A stretch of DNA of 64,000 nt from Rheinheimera mangrovi (GCF_003990335.1 NZ_CP034683.1:3641501-3705500); one strand, 5' to 3'. Positions 42,286-53,095 are shown, counted from the stretch's first letter. The notes: a model not told the origin generated them from the sequence alone. Numbers and translations are program-made.

Positions 42286-44403
42286 ATGGTCTTTACAGAG
42301 CTAATACATACTGTGAGCGATACGAATTATTTTCCCCGCGAATTAAGCTGGCTGTCTTTTAATGGCCGAGTGCTGCAGGAAGCGGCTGACGAACGTAATC
42401 CTTTGATCGAGCGTTTACGTTTTTTAGGTATTTATTCCAACAACATGGATGAGTTTTTCCGGGTTAGGGTGGCTGACGTTAAACGTCGTATTCTGTTGAA
42501 AAAATACCATGCCAACGAGCAGGAAGACGCGGAACAACTGCTGCACGATATTCAACATATAGTGCTGAAACTGGGTGAGCGTTTTAATAAAATTTATGAC
42601 GACTTACAGCAGGAACTGCGCAAACACAATATTGAGCTGATTGACAACTTTAAGCTGACTGATGCGCAGGCTCAGTGGGTCAAACGATTCTACCGTACTG
42701 AAGTACAACGGCATTTATCGCCTATTATTTTGTCAGCTGAAGAAGTTAAGCTGGCGAAACATTTACAGGACAATGCCACCTATCTAATGGTGGAAATGAC
42801 AGGATCGAACAAAGCGGAATACGCTATAGTGCAGGTACCTACAGATGCCATGTCGCGTTTTGTTGAATTACCACTGCATCTGAATAAAAGTAAAAAGAGA
42901 GGCCGCTTCCGTCGGCAGATTATTTTACTCGACGACATCATAGTGCACTGCTTAAAAGACTTGTTCGACGGCTTTTTTGAATTCTGTGAAATTCAGGCGT
43001 TTTCCCTGAAATTAACCCGCGATGCCGAATACAACATCAGCGATACGCTGGACCAGTCGCTCATTGACAAAATGTCGAAAGGCATTAAACAGCGACTGAA
43101 ATCAGAACCTGTGCGTATGGTATATGACAGCCATATGCCTGAGCATATGTTAAAAATGCTGAAAAAATTACTTGGCTACAGCTCCTATGACTCTTTAATC
43201 CCAGGGGGTAAGTACCGGAACTTCAAAGACTTTATTGGTTTTCCGAACATAGGCCATCCGTCTTTAGAATTCCCTGCGATGCCGGTACTAAAAAGTCCGG
43301 AGTTTGAGCGTCATACCACCAGTTTTGAGGCTATTCGCACTTCAGATATTTTGTTGTATTACCCCTACCATAGCTTTGGTTATTTTACCGAGTGGGTGCG
43401 TCAGGCCTCTTTTGATCCTAAAGTCACCGCCATCAAAATGACCATGTACCGGGTGGCTAAAAACTCACGGGTGATCCATTCCTTGCTTGATGCTGTGCGT
43501 AACGGTAAACAGGTGACAGTAGTCGTCGAGCTCAAAGCCCGTTTTGATGAAGAAAACAATATCAACTGGGCAAGGCGCATGACTGAAGCTGGTATTGAAG
43601 TTATTTTTGGCCTGCAAACGTTAAAAATTCACTCCAAGCTATGTTTAATCACAAGGCTGGAAAAAGGTAAAACCGTGAAGTTTGCCCATATAGGCACTGG
43701 CAACTTTAACGAAAAAACCGCCCGCGTTTATACAGACATGAGCTTATTCACCTGCCACGCTGAAATTTGTGATGAAGTGGATCAGGTGTTTGAATTTATT
43801 CAGTACAGCTACAAACCCTTCCAGTTTAACCATTTGGTGGTATCCCCCACCTGGAGCCGACCTAAACTCTGCGCGTTAATTGAGCGGGAAACCAACTTCG
43901 CTATTTCAGGCCGTAAAGCCGAAATTATATTAAAAATTAATAACCTGGTAGATAATCAGATTGTTGATTTACTCTATAAAGCCAGTATGGCCGGGGTAAA
44001 AGTTCGCATTATAGTGCGCGGCATGTGCTCTTTGATCCCGGGTGTAAAAGGCCTGAGCCACAATATTCATGTGGTGAGTGTACTGGACAGATTTCTTGAG
44101 CACGCCAGGGTCTATGTATTTAACAATGGCGGTGAAACGGATCTATATCTCTCGTCAGCGGACTGGATGACCCGCAATCTGGATCAACGCGTAGAAGTGG
44201 GCGTGCCCATTTACGATGCAGCTATTAAACAACAAATTATGACCACTCTGGACATCCAGTGGCATGACAACGTCAAAGCTCGGATTATCGATAAAGATCA
44301 AAGCAACCACTATGTAAAAAGAGGCAATAAGCGTAGCATTCGCTCCCAACAGGAAATCTACGATTATTTTGCTCAGTTGCAGCAATCCACTCAGGCCGGA
44401 ACA
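42286..44403 (+). CDS. ppk1: Polyphosphate kinase 1
   Basis: Reversible ATP-dependent synthesis of inorganic polyphosphate. The ATG at 42286 has GGAG 6 bp upstream and is preferred over an in-frame ATG at 42274. About 705 residues: N-terminal domain (PRELSWLSFNGRVLQEAADE), head domain, and two phospholipase-D-like catalytic domains with the phosphohistidine in LKIHSKLCLI and HIGTGNFNEKTARVYTD. Followed by ppx with a 4 bp overlap (the reading frame closes at 44406), so synthesis and degradation enzymes are translationally coupled. Confidence 0.96.
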
Positions 44404-45983
44404 TGACCCACTGGACCAACGCAGACACGACTAGCGATACACAAAAAGCCGCTTATATGGCAGCTGTTGATTTAGGCTCCAACAGCTTTCATATGGTGAT
44501 AGCCCGTGTGGTTGATGGTGCTTTACAGCTACTGCACCGTGAAAAACAAAAGGTCCAGTTGGCCGAAGGTTTAACAGAAGATTTACTGCTCACCGAAGAA
44601 GCCATGTTACGTGGTCTGGCTGTACTTGCTCAGTTTGCTGACACCTTACAACCAGTACCAACTGAATCGGTGCGGGTGATTGCCACCTACACCTTAAGAA
44701 GGGCCAAAAACAGCGCTATGTTTTTACGCCGTGCCCAGGCTGTATTCCCTTTCCCTATTGAAGTGATTTCAGGACAGGAAGAAGCGCGTTTTATTTATCA
44801 GGGTGTGGCCCATTTTGAACATTATCAGGGCCGTCGTCTGGTGATGGATATTGGCGGAGGCAGCACCGAATTTGCCATAGGTGAAGGTTTTCAGCCGCTA
44901 AAACTGGCCAGTCGCAATATGGGCTGTGTCAGCTACGCCCAGTTTCATTTCCCCACTGGCCGAATCAGTGCCAAGAAGTTTGAACGGGCCATTTTACAAG
45001 CCGAACAGGAACTTGAACCTATAGTCTCAGCGTACCGCGAAACCGGCTGGCAACAAGCTGTTGGAACCTCGGGTACCATTAAAACCATCCGCGACATTAT
45101 CCTTGGTTTAGGCTGGCATCCGGCTTGTATTGAATACGAACATCTGCTGCAGTTGAAGGACTTGCTGGTGTCGCAGGAGAACAGTGTTCAACTGGATTTA
45201 CCAGGCCTGGCTGATGACCGCAAACTCCTGATTTGTTCCGGATTAGCTATTCTGATTGCGGCTTTTAATATGCTTGGCATTTCGCAAATGTATTATGTCG
45301 ATGCAGCTTTGCGTGAAGGTGTGCTGTATGAAATGAGCGACCGTCTGCACCATCACGATATTCGCGAACATACCATTCAAAGTCTGATTAAAAGATACAG
45401 CATAGACACAGCTCAGGCTGACAGAGTGCGCAGCACAGCGCTGGAGCTTTTTGCTCAGTTGCGGACTAGCTGGCAACTGAATGATGAAATGGCCGATTTA
45501 TTGAGCTGGGCTGCCACTGTGTATGAGATTGGCCTGCATATCAATTCCTCCAGCGTACAACGGCATTCGTCCTATATTTTGAAAAATGCCAATTTGCCTG
45601 GATTTAATCAGGAACAACAACAGCTCATCGCCACGCTGGTGCGCTCACACCGCCGCAAAATAAAAAGCGAAGATTTGTCGCAGTTTTATTTATACAGCGC
45701 AAGTACAGTAGTGTCTTTACTGGTACTGTTGCGTCTGGCAGTCCTGTTGAATCAGAAACGCCGCGATGACTTTTTGCCACTACTGCAAGCCAAAGGCCAG
45801 AATCAGCAATTGTCTTTGCAGCTGCCAAAAGAGTGGCTGGAACAACAACCCTTATTAGTTGCTGACCTCCAGCAAGAGCAATTGCATCTGAAAAAGATTG
45901 CCTTTGTGCTCGACTGCCCCTATTTAGTAGAGTGCAGTTTGCAAAGTCCGGGGTTTGATCCATCCAGTCTGGATGAGGAGTAA
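44403..45983 (+). CDS. ppx: Exopolyphosphatase (Ppx/GppA family)
   Basis: Processively removes terminal phosphate from polyphosphate. 526 residues with an actin-like fold: phosphate-1 motif AAVDLGSNSFHMVIARV (about 20-36), catalytic ISGQEEARFIYQGV, phosphate-2 motif VMDIGGGSTEFAIG, and a C-terminal HD-like helical domain (LLSWAATVYEIGLHINSSSV). The coupling to ppk and 500-residue length support Ppx rather than GppA. Confidence 0.92.
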   Translation: MTHWTNADTTSDTQKAAYMAAVDLGSNSFHMVIARVVDGALQLLHREKQKVQLAEGLTEDLLLTEEAMLRGLAVLAQFADTLQPVPTESVRVIATYTLRRAKNSAMFLRRAQAVFPFPIEVISGQEEARFIYQGVAHFEHYQGRRLVMDIGGGSTEFAIGEGFQPLKLASRNMGCVSYAQFHFPTGRISAKKFERAILQAEQELEPIVSAYRETGWQQAVGTSGTIKTIRDIILGLGWHPACIEYEHLLQLKDLLVSQENSVQLDLPGLADDRKLLICSGLAILIAAFNMLGISQMYYVDAALREGVLYEMSDRLHHHDIREHTIQSLIKRYSIDTAQADRVRSTALELFAQLRTSWQLNDEMADLLSWAATVYEIGLHINSSSVQRHSSYILKNANLPGFNQEQQQLIATLVRSHRRKIKSEDLSQFYLYSASTVVSLLVLLRLAVLLNQKRRDDFLPLLQAKGQNQQLSLQLPKEWLEQQPLLVADLQQEQLHLKKIAFVLDCPYLVECSLQSPGFDPSSLDEE

Positions 45984-46021
45984 TCACTTCACGCCTTACA
46001 AGCGAAAAGGAAAAGTCACAG

Positions 46022-47143
46022 ATGCCACAGATTTTTAGTAACGATGCCATCAGCAGAGCTTTATTGCTGGTGATCCTCTGTGCCGGTGTATTCTTTTTTA
46101 TCGGCTTTCTGGTACCGGTATTAGCAGCTCTGATTATCTGTTTTGCCAGTTGGCCTTTGTATCGCCACCTGCTTAGTTATTGCCGCCATAACTCCGCTTT
46201 AGCAGCCAGTGTGGCCATTATTGCTATTTTGCTAGGCTTGGTGATCCCGCTTGCCATGGTGTTCAGTTATGCAATGGAAGAAATACGCGCCTGGATTGAA
46301 TGGCTAAAATACGCCAATGAACATGGCGCAGTTGTACCTGACTGGCTTAAAGCTTTGCCTGGTGTCGGTGAAACTTTAGCAGCCTATTGGCAAACTTATT
46401 TAGCCGAACCGCATCAGCTTGGGCAAGTAGTCAGTTTAGTCAGTGGCGAACAAATCAGTGGGATCTCCAAGTGGGTGCTGAATTTCGGCTGGACTACAGC
46501 AGGCTTTATGCTGACTTTGTTGTTTATGCTGATCACTTTGTTTTTTCTGTATAAAGATGGCGAACGTTTAGCCTGGCAACTGGATACTGTAGGTGAACGC
46601 ATTTTACCCGATCGCTGGAACCGTTTTTCCCGCGTTGTGCCGGCCACCGTCAGCTCAACAGTTATAGGCATGACCATTATCGCTATAGGCGAAGGAGTTG
46701 TGTTAGGTGTTGCCTACTGGATTGCAGGCGTCCCTTCCCCTGTGGCTTTTGGCGTGTTAACTGGTTTTATGGCTCTTATTCCGGGCGGTGCACCTTTGTC
46801 ATTTAGCCTGATTTCGATTTATCTGATTGGCACTGGCGATTTAACCGCTGGGGTTGGCTTGTTTTTATGGGGCAGCATTGAGCTTTTTATTGTCGATAAA
46901 ACTATTAGGCCTAATCTGGTTGGCGGCCCGGTAAAACTACCCTTTTTACCGACCTTTTTTGGTTTAATAGGCGGTGTGAAAACCATGGGCATGGTGGGTT
47001 TATTTGTTGGCCCTGTGTTAATGGCGCTGCTGGTCGCTATCTGGAGAGAGTGGCTGTTAGCACCACAACTGTCTGGCGAAGAACTCAAGGAACCGGCCCC
47101 TGACAAGACAGGCAATCAAAGCCCGGACCATAAAAAAGATTGA
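46022..47143 (+). CDS. AI-2E family transporter (YdiK-like)
   Basis: 373-residue polytopic inner-membrane protein of the AI-2E/PerM family: TM pair at about 12-45, TM about 58-82, a soluble stretch (about 88-150), then paired helices with FALFLYKDG-like region (LITLFFLYKDGERL) and the C-terminal block VPSPVAFGVLTGFMALIPGG, the family hallmark. AAGGAAAAG precedes the ATG. The closest E. coli homologue type is YdiK; substrate unknown, despite the family name. It may be co-transcribed with ppk-ppx (38 bp gap). Confidence 0.82.
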   Translation: MPQIFSNDAISRALLLVILCAGVFFFIGFLVPVLAALIICFASWPLYRHLLSYCRHNSALAASVAIIAILLGLVIPLAMVFSYAMEEIRAWIEWLKYANEHGAVVPDWLKALPGVGETLAAYWQTYLAEPHQLGQVVSLVSGEQISGISKWVLNFGWTTAGFMLTLLFMLITLFFLYKDGERLAWQLDTVGERILPDRWNRFSRVVPATVSSTVIGMTIIAIGEGVVLGVAYWIAGVPSPVAFGVLTGFMALIPGGAPLSFSLISIYLIGTGDLTAGVGLFLWGSIELFIVDKTIRPNLVGGPVKLPFLPTFFGLIGGVKTMGMVGLFVGPVLMALLVAIWREWLLAPQLSGEELKEPAPDKTGNQSPDHKKD

Positions 47144-47249
47144 CGATACACCAGCCTAGTATCAGCTGAAACTGAGATAAATTACTTTACTAGTTTAAAA
47201 TGATCAGTAAGATTAATTTTTTCAATTTAAGAATTATACAGACCACCTT

Positions 47250-47600
47250 ATGAACCCTCTCCGAAGGCGCGCTGTAGTCTTTTTGATTGCAGCGTTGACA
47301 CACTTTTCGACTCTGGCTGATGTGTATTCGACACATTCCACAGCCATTAAACATGCAGAACTCACTATCTCTGAGCTACAGCAGCGGCATGTCATTGCGG
47401 CTCATTGGTCTTCTGTCTCGCCACAATATGCGCAAAAGGCCTCTTCGACGTCCCAGAAAGACCTGTGGTTAGTCCGCTTTGTCGACCCACAAGCCAGAAA
47501 GCTCAACGAACAAAATTTATATCTGATCCTGTCAGATTCAGGGCAACTGATTGAATACAGCTATCAGTTACCCACCTCTTATCTGTTAATTCAACACTAA
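47250..47600 (+). CDS. Small secreted protein of unknown function
   Basis: 116 residues with an N-terminal signal peptide (positively charged MNPLRRR, hydrophobic about 8-23). The mature domain begins with a helix AIKHAELTISELQQRHVI followed by a W..S pattern and a DLWLVRFVDPQARKL...LYLILSDSGQLIEYSY beta-strand region; this layout recalls the small periplasmic DUF6488-type proteins, but I could not establish membership. It lies between the AI-2E permease and the CorC-type protein, 27 bp before the latter. Confidence 0.6.
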   Translation: MNPLRRRAVVFLIAALTHFSTLADVYSTHSTAIKHAELTISELQQRHVIAAHWSSVSPQYAQKASSTSQKDLWLVRFVDPQARKLNEQNLYLILSDSGQLIEYSYQLPTSYLLIQH

Positions 47601-47626
47601 ACTCACCGGAGTCTTAATAGCAAGCT

Positions 47627-48949
47627 ATGGAAATCTTTATTCTTGTGGGTCTGATCATTTTAAATGGTCTGTTTGCCATGTCAGAAATTGCAATAGTCAC
47701 AGCGAGAAAGTCGAGATTAACTGCTTTGGCACAAAGCGGCAGCAGCTCAGCGAAAGCCGCATTAAAACTCTCTGAAGATCCAACACAGTTTTTATCCACT
47801 GTCCAGATAGGTATTACTTCTATAGGTATCCTGAACGGTATCTTTGGTGAGTCTATTTTGGCAGAACCTTTATCACTCTGGCTGCAAAGTTTTGGTTTTG
47901 CACCGGAAATCACCAGCATAGTCTCAACCATACTGGTGGTCATCATCGTCACTTATGTCTCTATTGTTGTCGGTGAACTGGTCCCCAAACGGGTGGGGCA
48001 AGTCAGCGCCGAGCGTATCGCCTGTATAGTTGCACGGCCTATGGCATTGCTTGCTGTAGCGACTAAACCTTTTGTCTGGATGTTGTCAGGTTCAACCCAC
48101 GCCATTATGAAATTTTTGGGCTTTAGCCATATTATTGAAGACAATGTTACTCACGAAGATATACAAGCCATGCTGCAGGAAGGTTCATCTGCAGGCATCA
48201 TTGAACATTCTGAACATGCCATGGTGAAAAACGTATTCCGTTTAGATGAACGGAGTATTTCTTCTTTGATGGTGCCACGTTCAGACATCGTCTATTTGGA
48301 TGTTAACAAGCCGATTGAAGACAACCTGAAGCTAGTGATGCAGGCCCCCCACTCCCGTTTCCCGGTCTGTCGTAACAGCATTGACGATTTGGTAGGTATT
48401 GTTTCTGCCAAACAACTGCTGGCGCAGTCTATTGCGGCAAAAGAGATCCACATCGCCTCCCTTGCCAAGCCTTGTAATTATGTACCTGATAGCTTATCCG
48501 GTATGGAACTGCTGGATCACTTTAAAACCTCAGGCACCCAGATGGTGTTTGTGGTGGATGAATATGGCGATTTAAAAGGCCTGGTCACACTGCAGGATAT
48601 GATGGATGCGCTGACTGGCGAAATTGCGCAAGATGATGACGAAGACGATCAGATGATAGTGCGAAGAGCAGATGGCAGTTTTTTAATCGACGGCCTGATC
48701 CCTATTATCGACTTTAAAGATGCACTGAATATCCGTGAAATACCAGATGAAGTCGAAGGCCGCTTTCAAACTCTGAACGGTATGGTGATGTATCAGCTGG
48801 GTAAAATACCGCAAACGGCTGACACTATAGAGGTTGCAGGCTGGAAACTGGAAATTGTTGATATGGACGGCAAACGTATTGATAAAGTGCTTGCCAGTCT
48901 GCTGCCACAAGACCAGGATGAATCAGATCCCGACCACAAGACAGGCTAA
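47627..48949 (+). CDS. Hemolysin-family CNNM/CBS/CorC_HlyC membrane protein
   Basis: 440 residues: an N-terminal CNNM (DUF21) membrane domain with four helices (about 1-180, GLFAMSEIAIVTARKSRL at 14-31), a pair of CBS domains (about 215-335, including MVPRSDIVYLDV and MVFVVDEYGDLKGLVTLQD), and a C-terminal CorC_HlyC FAD-like domain (about 350-425). Such proteins are linked to magnesium/cobalt efflux; the hemolysin name is historical. Ends with an intrinsic terminator. Confidence 0.87.
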   Translation: MEIFILVGLIILNGLFAMSEIAIVTARKSRLTALAQSGSSSAKAALKLSEDPTQFLSTVQIGITSIGILNGIFGESILAEPLSLWLQSFGFAPEITSIVSTILVVIIVTYVSIVVGELVPKRVGQVSAERIACIVARPMALLAVATKPFVWMLSGSTHAIMKFLGFSHIIEDNVTHEDIQAMLQEGSSAGIIEHSEHAMVKNVFRLDERSISSLMVPRSDIVYLDVNKPIEDNLKLVMQAPHSRFPVCRNSIDDLVGIVSAKQLLAQSIAAKEIHIASLAKPCNYVPDSLSGMELLDHFKTSGTQMVFVVDEYGDLKGLVTLQDMMDALTGEIAQDDDEDDQMIVRRADGSFLIDGLIPIIDFKDALNIREIPDEVEGRFQTLNGMVMYQLGKIPQTADTIEVAGWKLEIVDMDGKRIDKVLASLLPQDQDESDPDHKTG

Positions 48950-48967
48950 AGTAATGGTTTGACTCTG

Positions 48968-48993
48968 AGCCTCCAATTAGCAGGAGGCTTTTT
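48968..48993 (+). terminator. Terminator after the CNNM/CorC gene
   Basis: 7 bp stem AGCCTCC / GGAGGCT with an 8 nt loop followed by TTTTT, 18 bp beyond the stop codon. Confidence 0.85.
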
Positions 48994-49054
48994 CATAAAC
49001 AGGGCTGGTATGTGGCTCTGCTGATAAAATTAATCTCTCGTTTTATGGATTGTT

Positions 49055-49861
49055 ATGACCACACTGGAAATTATTGTTCTGGCTTTACTGCAAGGCTTTA
49101 CCGAGTTTTTACCTATCTCAAGTTCAGCACATCTGATCTTACCTTCACAATTACTGGGCTGGACTGATCAGGGACTGGCTTTTGATGTTGCCGTCCATCT
49201 GGGTACTCTGGCTGCTGTATTGCATTATTTTCGCCGCGATGTAGGCCTGATTAGTTGCAGCTGGTTTGGCAGTTTCAAAGGCCAACACGACCAGCATAGC
49301 CGCATGGGTTGGCTAATTATTCTCGCGACTATACCTGCAGCCCTGTTTGGTTTGTTGATCAAAGATTTTATTGAAATCTATGCCCGTTCTGCCTTAGTGA
49401 TCGCAAGCACAACCATTATCTTTGGCTTGTTGCTGTGGTACGCCGATGTGAAAGCAAAACAAACTAAACAAACGGATCAGTTAACTGTAAAAGATGTGAT
49501 TATTATTGGCCTGGCTCAGGCCATCGCACTGATCCCCGGCACTTCCCGTTCAGGCATCACCATGACAGCTGGCCTGATGCTTGGATTAACCCGTCAGGCA
49601 GCTGCCCGTTTTTCGTTTTTAATCTCTATTCCTATCATTCTGCTGGCAGGTGGCTATCAAAGCCTGAAACTGCTGCAAAGCGAACAAGCTGTCGATTGGA
49701 CAGCCTTAGGCTTAGGTACTGTACTAAGTTTTATCTCGGCCTATGTCTGTATTCATTTTTTCCTCAAAGTGATAGAAAAAATGGGCATGCTGCCTTTTGT
49801 TATTTACCGCTTAGCTTTAGGTATGTTTCTGCTCGCTTTTGTGTTTTATTTTAGTCACTGA
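49055..49861 (+). CDS. uppP: Undecaprenyl-diphosphatase UppP (BacA)
   Basis: Inner-membrane phosphatase that recycles undecaprenyl pyrophosphate to the monophosphate lipid carrier for cell wall synthesis. 268 residues with about eight hydrophobic segments. Both catalytic motifs are present: [19 protein letters not shown] (about 8-26) and [14 protein letters not shown] (about 160-173). It may be transcribed with the downstream M20 gene (27 bp gap). Confidence 0.96.
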   Translation: MTTLEIIVLALLQGFTEFLPISSSAHLILPSQLLGWTDQGLAFDVAVHLGTLAAVLHYFRRDVGLISCSWFGSFKGQHDQHSRMGWLIILATIPAALFGLLIKDFIEIYARSALVIASTTIIFGLLLWYADVKAKQTKQTDQLTVKDVIIIGLAQAIALIPGTSRSGITMTAGLMLGLTRQAAARFSFLISIPIILLAGGYQSLKLLQSEQAVDWTALGLGTVLSFISAYVCIHFFLKVIEKMGMLPFVIYRLALGMFLLAFVFYFSH

Positions 49862-49888
49862 GTTTATGGCCAATCAAAAGGAATAACC

Positions 49889-51199
49889 ATGTTACGTACT
49901 TTACTTTCAATTGCAGTGTTCAGTGCTTTTTCAGCACAGGCCAGCACTGATTTAAAACCGCTGACAGAAACTGCCATCAAAAACATACAGCCACAAATGT
50001 TGGAATGGCGCCGTCATTTCCATCAATACCCTGAACTGTCGAACCGTGAAATCAATACAGCCAAAAAAGTTGCACAACATTTAAAATCCCTAGGTCTGGA
50101 AGTGCAAACCGGCATTGCCCACCATGGTGTACTGGGCGTATTAAAAGGCGCAAAGCCAGGCCCAACAGTCGCATTAAGGGCTGATATGGACGCTTTACCT
50201 GTGACAGAGCAGGTCGACTTACCTTTTGCTTCTAAAGTCCGCAGTACCTTTAATGGCCAGGATGTGGGTGTAATGCACGCCTGCGGTCATGATGCCCATA
50301 CAGCGATGCTAATGGCCACAGCTTCAGTTCTGACGACGCTAAAAGCAGATCTTGCCGGTACTATTTTGTTTGTGTTTCAGCCTGCAGAAGAAGGCCCTCC
50401 AGCTGGTGAAGAAGGGGGAGCTAAACTGATGCTCAAAGAAGGTGTGTTTGCCAAATACAAACCTGATGCCATTTTTGGTTTGCATGTATGGCCTGGCCCT
50501 GCAGGCCAGTTACAGGTAAAAAGCGAAGGCATCATGGCTGCGGCCGACAGTTTTAATATTACCGTCAAAGGTAAACAGGTGCATGGCTCCAGCCCATGGC
50601 GTGGTGTTGATCCTATAGCGGTCACAGGCCAGCTCATCACCGCCTTACATCAAATTCCTGCCAGGCAGTTGGATGTAACTCAAGCTCCGGCAGTGTTATC
50701 TGTAGGTCAAGTGCATGGTGGCGTGCGCTGGAATATTATTCCGGATGACGTGAAACTTGAAGGCACAATACGAACTTTTGATCCTGGTATGCGCGAGCAA
50801 TTATTGCAAAAAATGCAGCACACATCCGAGCATATAGCAGCGGCAAGCGGCGCTACTGCAGAATTTCATAACCACAGCTTTGCCGCAGTCACCTGGAATG
50901 ACGCTGCACTCACCGAATGGGCTATGCCGAGCTTAGAATGGGCCGCAGGCAAAGCTGGTGTGGCACCAATTAAGCCTATTACCGCTTCTGAAGACTTTTC
51001 ATTTTTCCAACAAGACGTACCAGGCGTATTTTTCTTTTTGGGCATAGCAGCGGACAATACCCCTGTCGAAAAAACCGCACCTAATCACTCGCCATTTTTT
51101 CAGGTCAACGAACAAGCACTGGAAAATGGTGTGCGGGCTTTCACCGGTCTGGCGCTGGATTATTTGGCTAACCCGGCAACAGTAACCAAGAAAGGCTAA
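49889..51199 (+). CDS. Secreted M20D-family amidohydrolase/metallopeptidase
   Basis: 436 residues with a signal peptide (about 1-18, ending SAQAS). Catalytic core of the M20D (hippurate hydrolase / IAA-amino acid hydrolase-like) type: ALRADMDALPV with the metal-ligand region, MHACGHDAHTAMLM (metal Cys/His), FQPAEEGPPAGEEGGAKLM with catalytic Glu, GLHVWPGP and SEDFSFF near the end, plus an inserted dimerisation domain. Probably periplasmic hydrolysis of N-acyl amino acids or dipeptides; exact substrate unknown. Its 3' end overlaps the convergent YeiH-like gene by 32 bp. Confidence 0.88.
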   Translation: MLRTLLSIAVFSAFSAQASTDLKPLTETAIKNIQPQMLEWRRHFHQYPELSNREINTAKKVAQHLKSLGLEVQTGIAHHGVLGVLKGAKPGPTVALRADMDALPVTEQVDLPFASKVRSTFNGQDVGVMHACGHDAHTAMLMATASVLTTLKADLAGTILFVFQPAEEGPPAGEEGGAKLMLKEGVFAKYKPDAIFGLHVWPGPAGQLQVKSEGIMAAADSFNITVKGKQVHGSSPWRGVDPIAVTGQLITALHQIPARQLDVTQAPAVLSVGQVHGGVRWNIIPDDVKLEGTIRTFDPGMREQLLQKMQHTSEHIAAASGATAEFHNHSFAAVTWNDAALTEWAMPSLEWAAGKAGVAPIKPITASEDFSFFQQDVPGVFFFLGIAADNTPVEKTAPNHSPFFQVNEQALENGVRAFTGLALDYLANPATVTKKG

Positions 51200-52127
51200 A
51201 GAGTAAAACCATCACCACAGCGGCGAAGCCAACTGCTTTGCCGCTGCATTGTTTCAGATCCTGCCAACAGGTTAAAAGCCCTGTCACTACCATGGCGAAA
51301 ATCAGACAACTTTGTGACAATACAAGCGCAGCCTGACTAAACCAGACAGGCACAGCAAAAGCTATGTTTATCAGCAATACCACAATAAAAGCCAACACAA
51401 ACCATGGAAACACAAAGCCCTGGTTATTTTTGCTGTTAAAACTCAACCAAAGTAAAAACGGTACCAGTAAACAAACCCGGAATAGTTTGGCAATCACAGC
51501 TTGTGGCGCCACATCGCCCAATTGACTGCCTGCCGCAACAGCTTGTGATACTTCAGGTGCAGTACTGCCTATCAGCCAGGCCAGCTGGGCTTCGGGTAAA
51601 ACGCCAGTTTGCATCAACACGGAATAACTCAATAACGCCAACAAGCCCATCAACAGCACCATAGCCAGACTTTGAGTTAAAGTGGCGTCGTCACTTTTGC
51701 GCACCGACCAGGTGGCAAAAATGGCCGAAGTTCCGCAGAAACTTAAACCACAGCTGACTAATAGCACCAGATCTTTAGGTAACTTAAACACTTTGATCCC
51801 CAACCACAGTGCAGCGGTTAACACCAGCAGCACTAAAACAATCAGCTGTACTAAAGCCAGCGGACTGGTTTGCAAAACCAGCTGTGGGTCAACACTAAAA
51901 GCAAACAGAACTATGCCAAAACGCAGGGCTTTTTGTTGCCATAAAGCCAGTGTGTCTAATTGTGACGCCAACAGTTGGCGGGGTTGCACCGAACACAAGG
52001 GCAACACAAAAGCGGCAGATAATCCCAGGATCAAAGCCACAAAAACAGGACTAACCCACTGATGCAAGACAGGTTCTGCCAGATAACAGAGTTGCAATAA
52101 CAGGCTAAGCAGAAGTAATACCCACAT
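51168..52127 (-). CDS. YeiH/UPF0324 family putative sulfate exporter
   Basis: 319 residues, almost entirely hydrophobic, about 10 TM helices. UPF0324 landmarks: the GLSFCGTSAIFATWS loop (compare GASICG in YeiH) and GSTAPEVSQAVAAGSQLGD followed by IAKLFRVCLLVPFLLWLS. Members are annotated as putative sulfate/sulfur-compound exporters (conserved hypothetical 698). Divergent from a LysR regulator, the same arrangement as yeiH-yeiE in E. coli, which suggests control by that regulator. Confidence 0.82.
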   Translation of the reverse strand: MWVLLLLSLLLQLCYLAEPVLHQWVSPVFVALILGLSAAFVLPLCSVQPRQLLASQLDTLALWQQKALRFGIVLFAFSVDPQLVLQTSPLALVQLIVLVLLVLTAALWLGIKVFKLPKDLVLLVSCGLSFCGTSAIFATWSVRKSDDATLTQSLAMVLLMGLLALLSYSVLMQTGVLPEAQLAWLIGSTAPEVSQAVAAGSQLGDVAPQAVIAKLFRVCLLVPFLLWLSFNSKNNQGFVFPWFVLAFIVVLLINIAFAVPVWFSQAALVLSQSCLIFAMVVTGLLTCWQDLKQCSGKAVGFAAVVMVLLFSLSWLLLPG

Positions 52128-52222
52128 AGTGATTTCATCTTTGATGTATAAACAGCGCTATTGTAATGCGTGAATAAAATAAGAATAATGGATTTATCTT
52201 ATCACTCAGATTAGATAATCAA

Positions 52223-53095
52223 ATGAATTACCCCAGCCCACGCCACTGGTTGTTATTAGATGCGATTTGCCGCCAGCACAGCCTGACCAAAGCAGCTGAT
52301 CAATTGGCATTAAGTCAGTCCGCCGCCAGCCAGGCTTTAAAAGAACTGGAGCAACGCTTGGGTCATGCACTGTTTTTACGTCAGGGCCGACAGTTAATTC
52401 CCACTCAACACACGCTGGATTTATTGCCCAGATTACAGCTGTTTCTGGAGTTGCAGCAGGATTTAGTCAGTGCCGATCCTGACAAAGGACAGTTAAGGTT
52501 AGTCGCCAGTGAAACTGTAGGATGTTATTTATTACCCGGCTTGCTGGCACAGTTTACGGCTTTGCACCCACACATAGACTTTAAACTACGGCTGTGCAAT
52601 AGCAGCGAAGTACTGCAATTGATGCACCAGCAGCAAGCTCAGTTGGGTTTTGTTGAAGGACCAGTATTAAGTGCTGAGTTTGACATCAGGCACTGGCGTC
52701 AGGATTTGACGGTATTGATAGGTCACCCACTGCTACACCAGAATCTGTCAACAGAACAGCTATTGGCACAACGCTGGATAGTGAGGGAGCAAGGATCTGG
52801 CACCCGCGCTGTACTGGAGCATGAATTGGCACGACTGCACTGGACGCCCAACCAGTTGCTGGAGTTGGAGCGGCCTGAGGCCATTAAGCAAGCGATAAAA
52901 CAAGGTTTAGGTATAGGCTGTTTACCTTTACTGGCGGTGCAGGACGAAATTAATGCCGGGCAGTTGCTATTACTGCAAAGTCCTTTGCAGCTGCAACGTC
53001 ATTTCAGACTAGTACAGCATAAAAACTATCAACCTGCTCTGCTGCAAAAATTTTTGCATTTTCTGCAGCAAAGCAGCGTCATTAACGCGCTTTAA
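52223..53095 (+). CDS. LysR-family transcriptional regulator
   Basis: 290 residues: N-terminal winged helix (about 5-62, TKAADQLALSQSAASQALKE as the recognition region) and a LysR substrate-binding domain (about 88-290). Divergent from the YeiH-like gene with 95 bp between, so probably its regulator; by context it is YeiE-like, but effector and targets are not visible. Its 3' end overlaps phoR by 14 bp on the opposite strand. Confidence 0.87.
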   Translation: MNYPSPRHWLLLDAICRQHSLTKAADQLALSQSAASQALKELEQRLGHALFLRQGRQLIPTQHTLDLLPRLQLFLELQQDLVSADPDKGQLRLVASETVGCYLLPGLLAQFTALHPHIDFKLRLCNSSEVLQLMHQQQAQLGFVEGPVLSAEFDIRHWRQDLTVLIGHPLLHQNLSTEQLLAQRWIVREQGSGTRAVLEHELARLHWTPNQLLELERPEAIKQAIKQGLGIGCLPLLAVQDEINAGQLLLLQSPLQLQRHFRLVQHKNYQPALLQKFLHFLQQSSVINAL

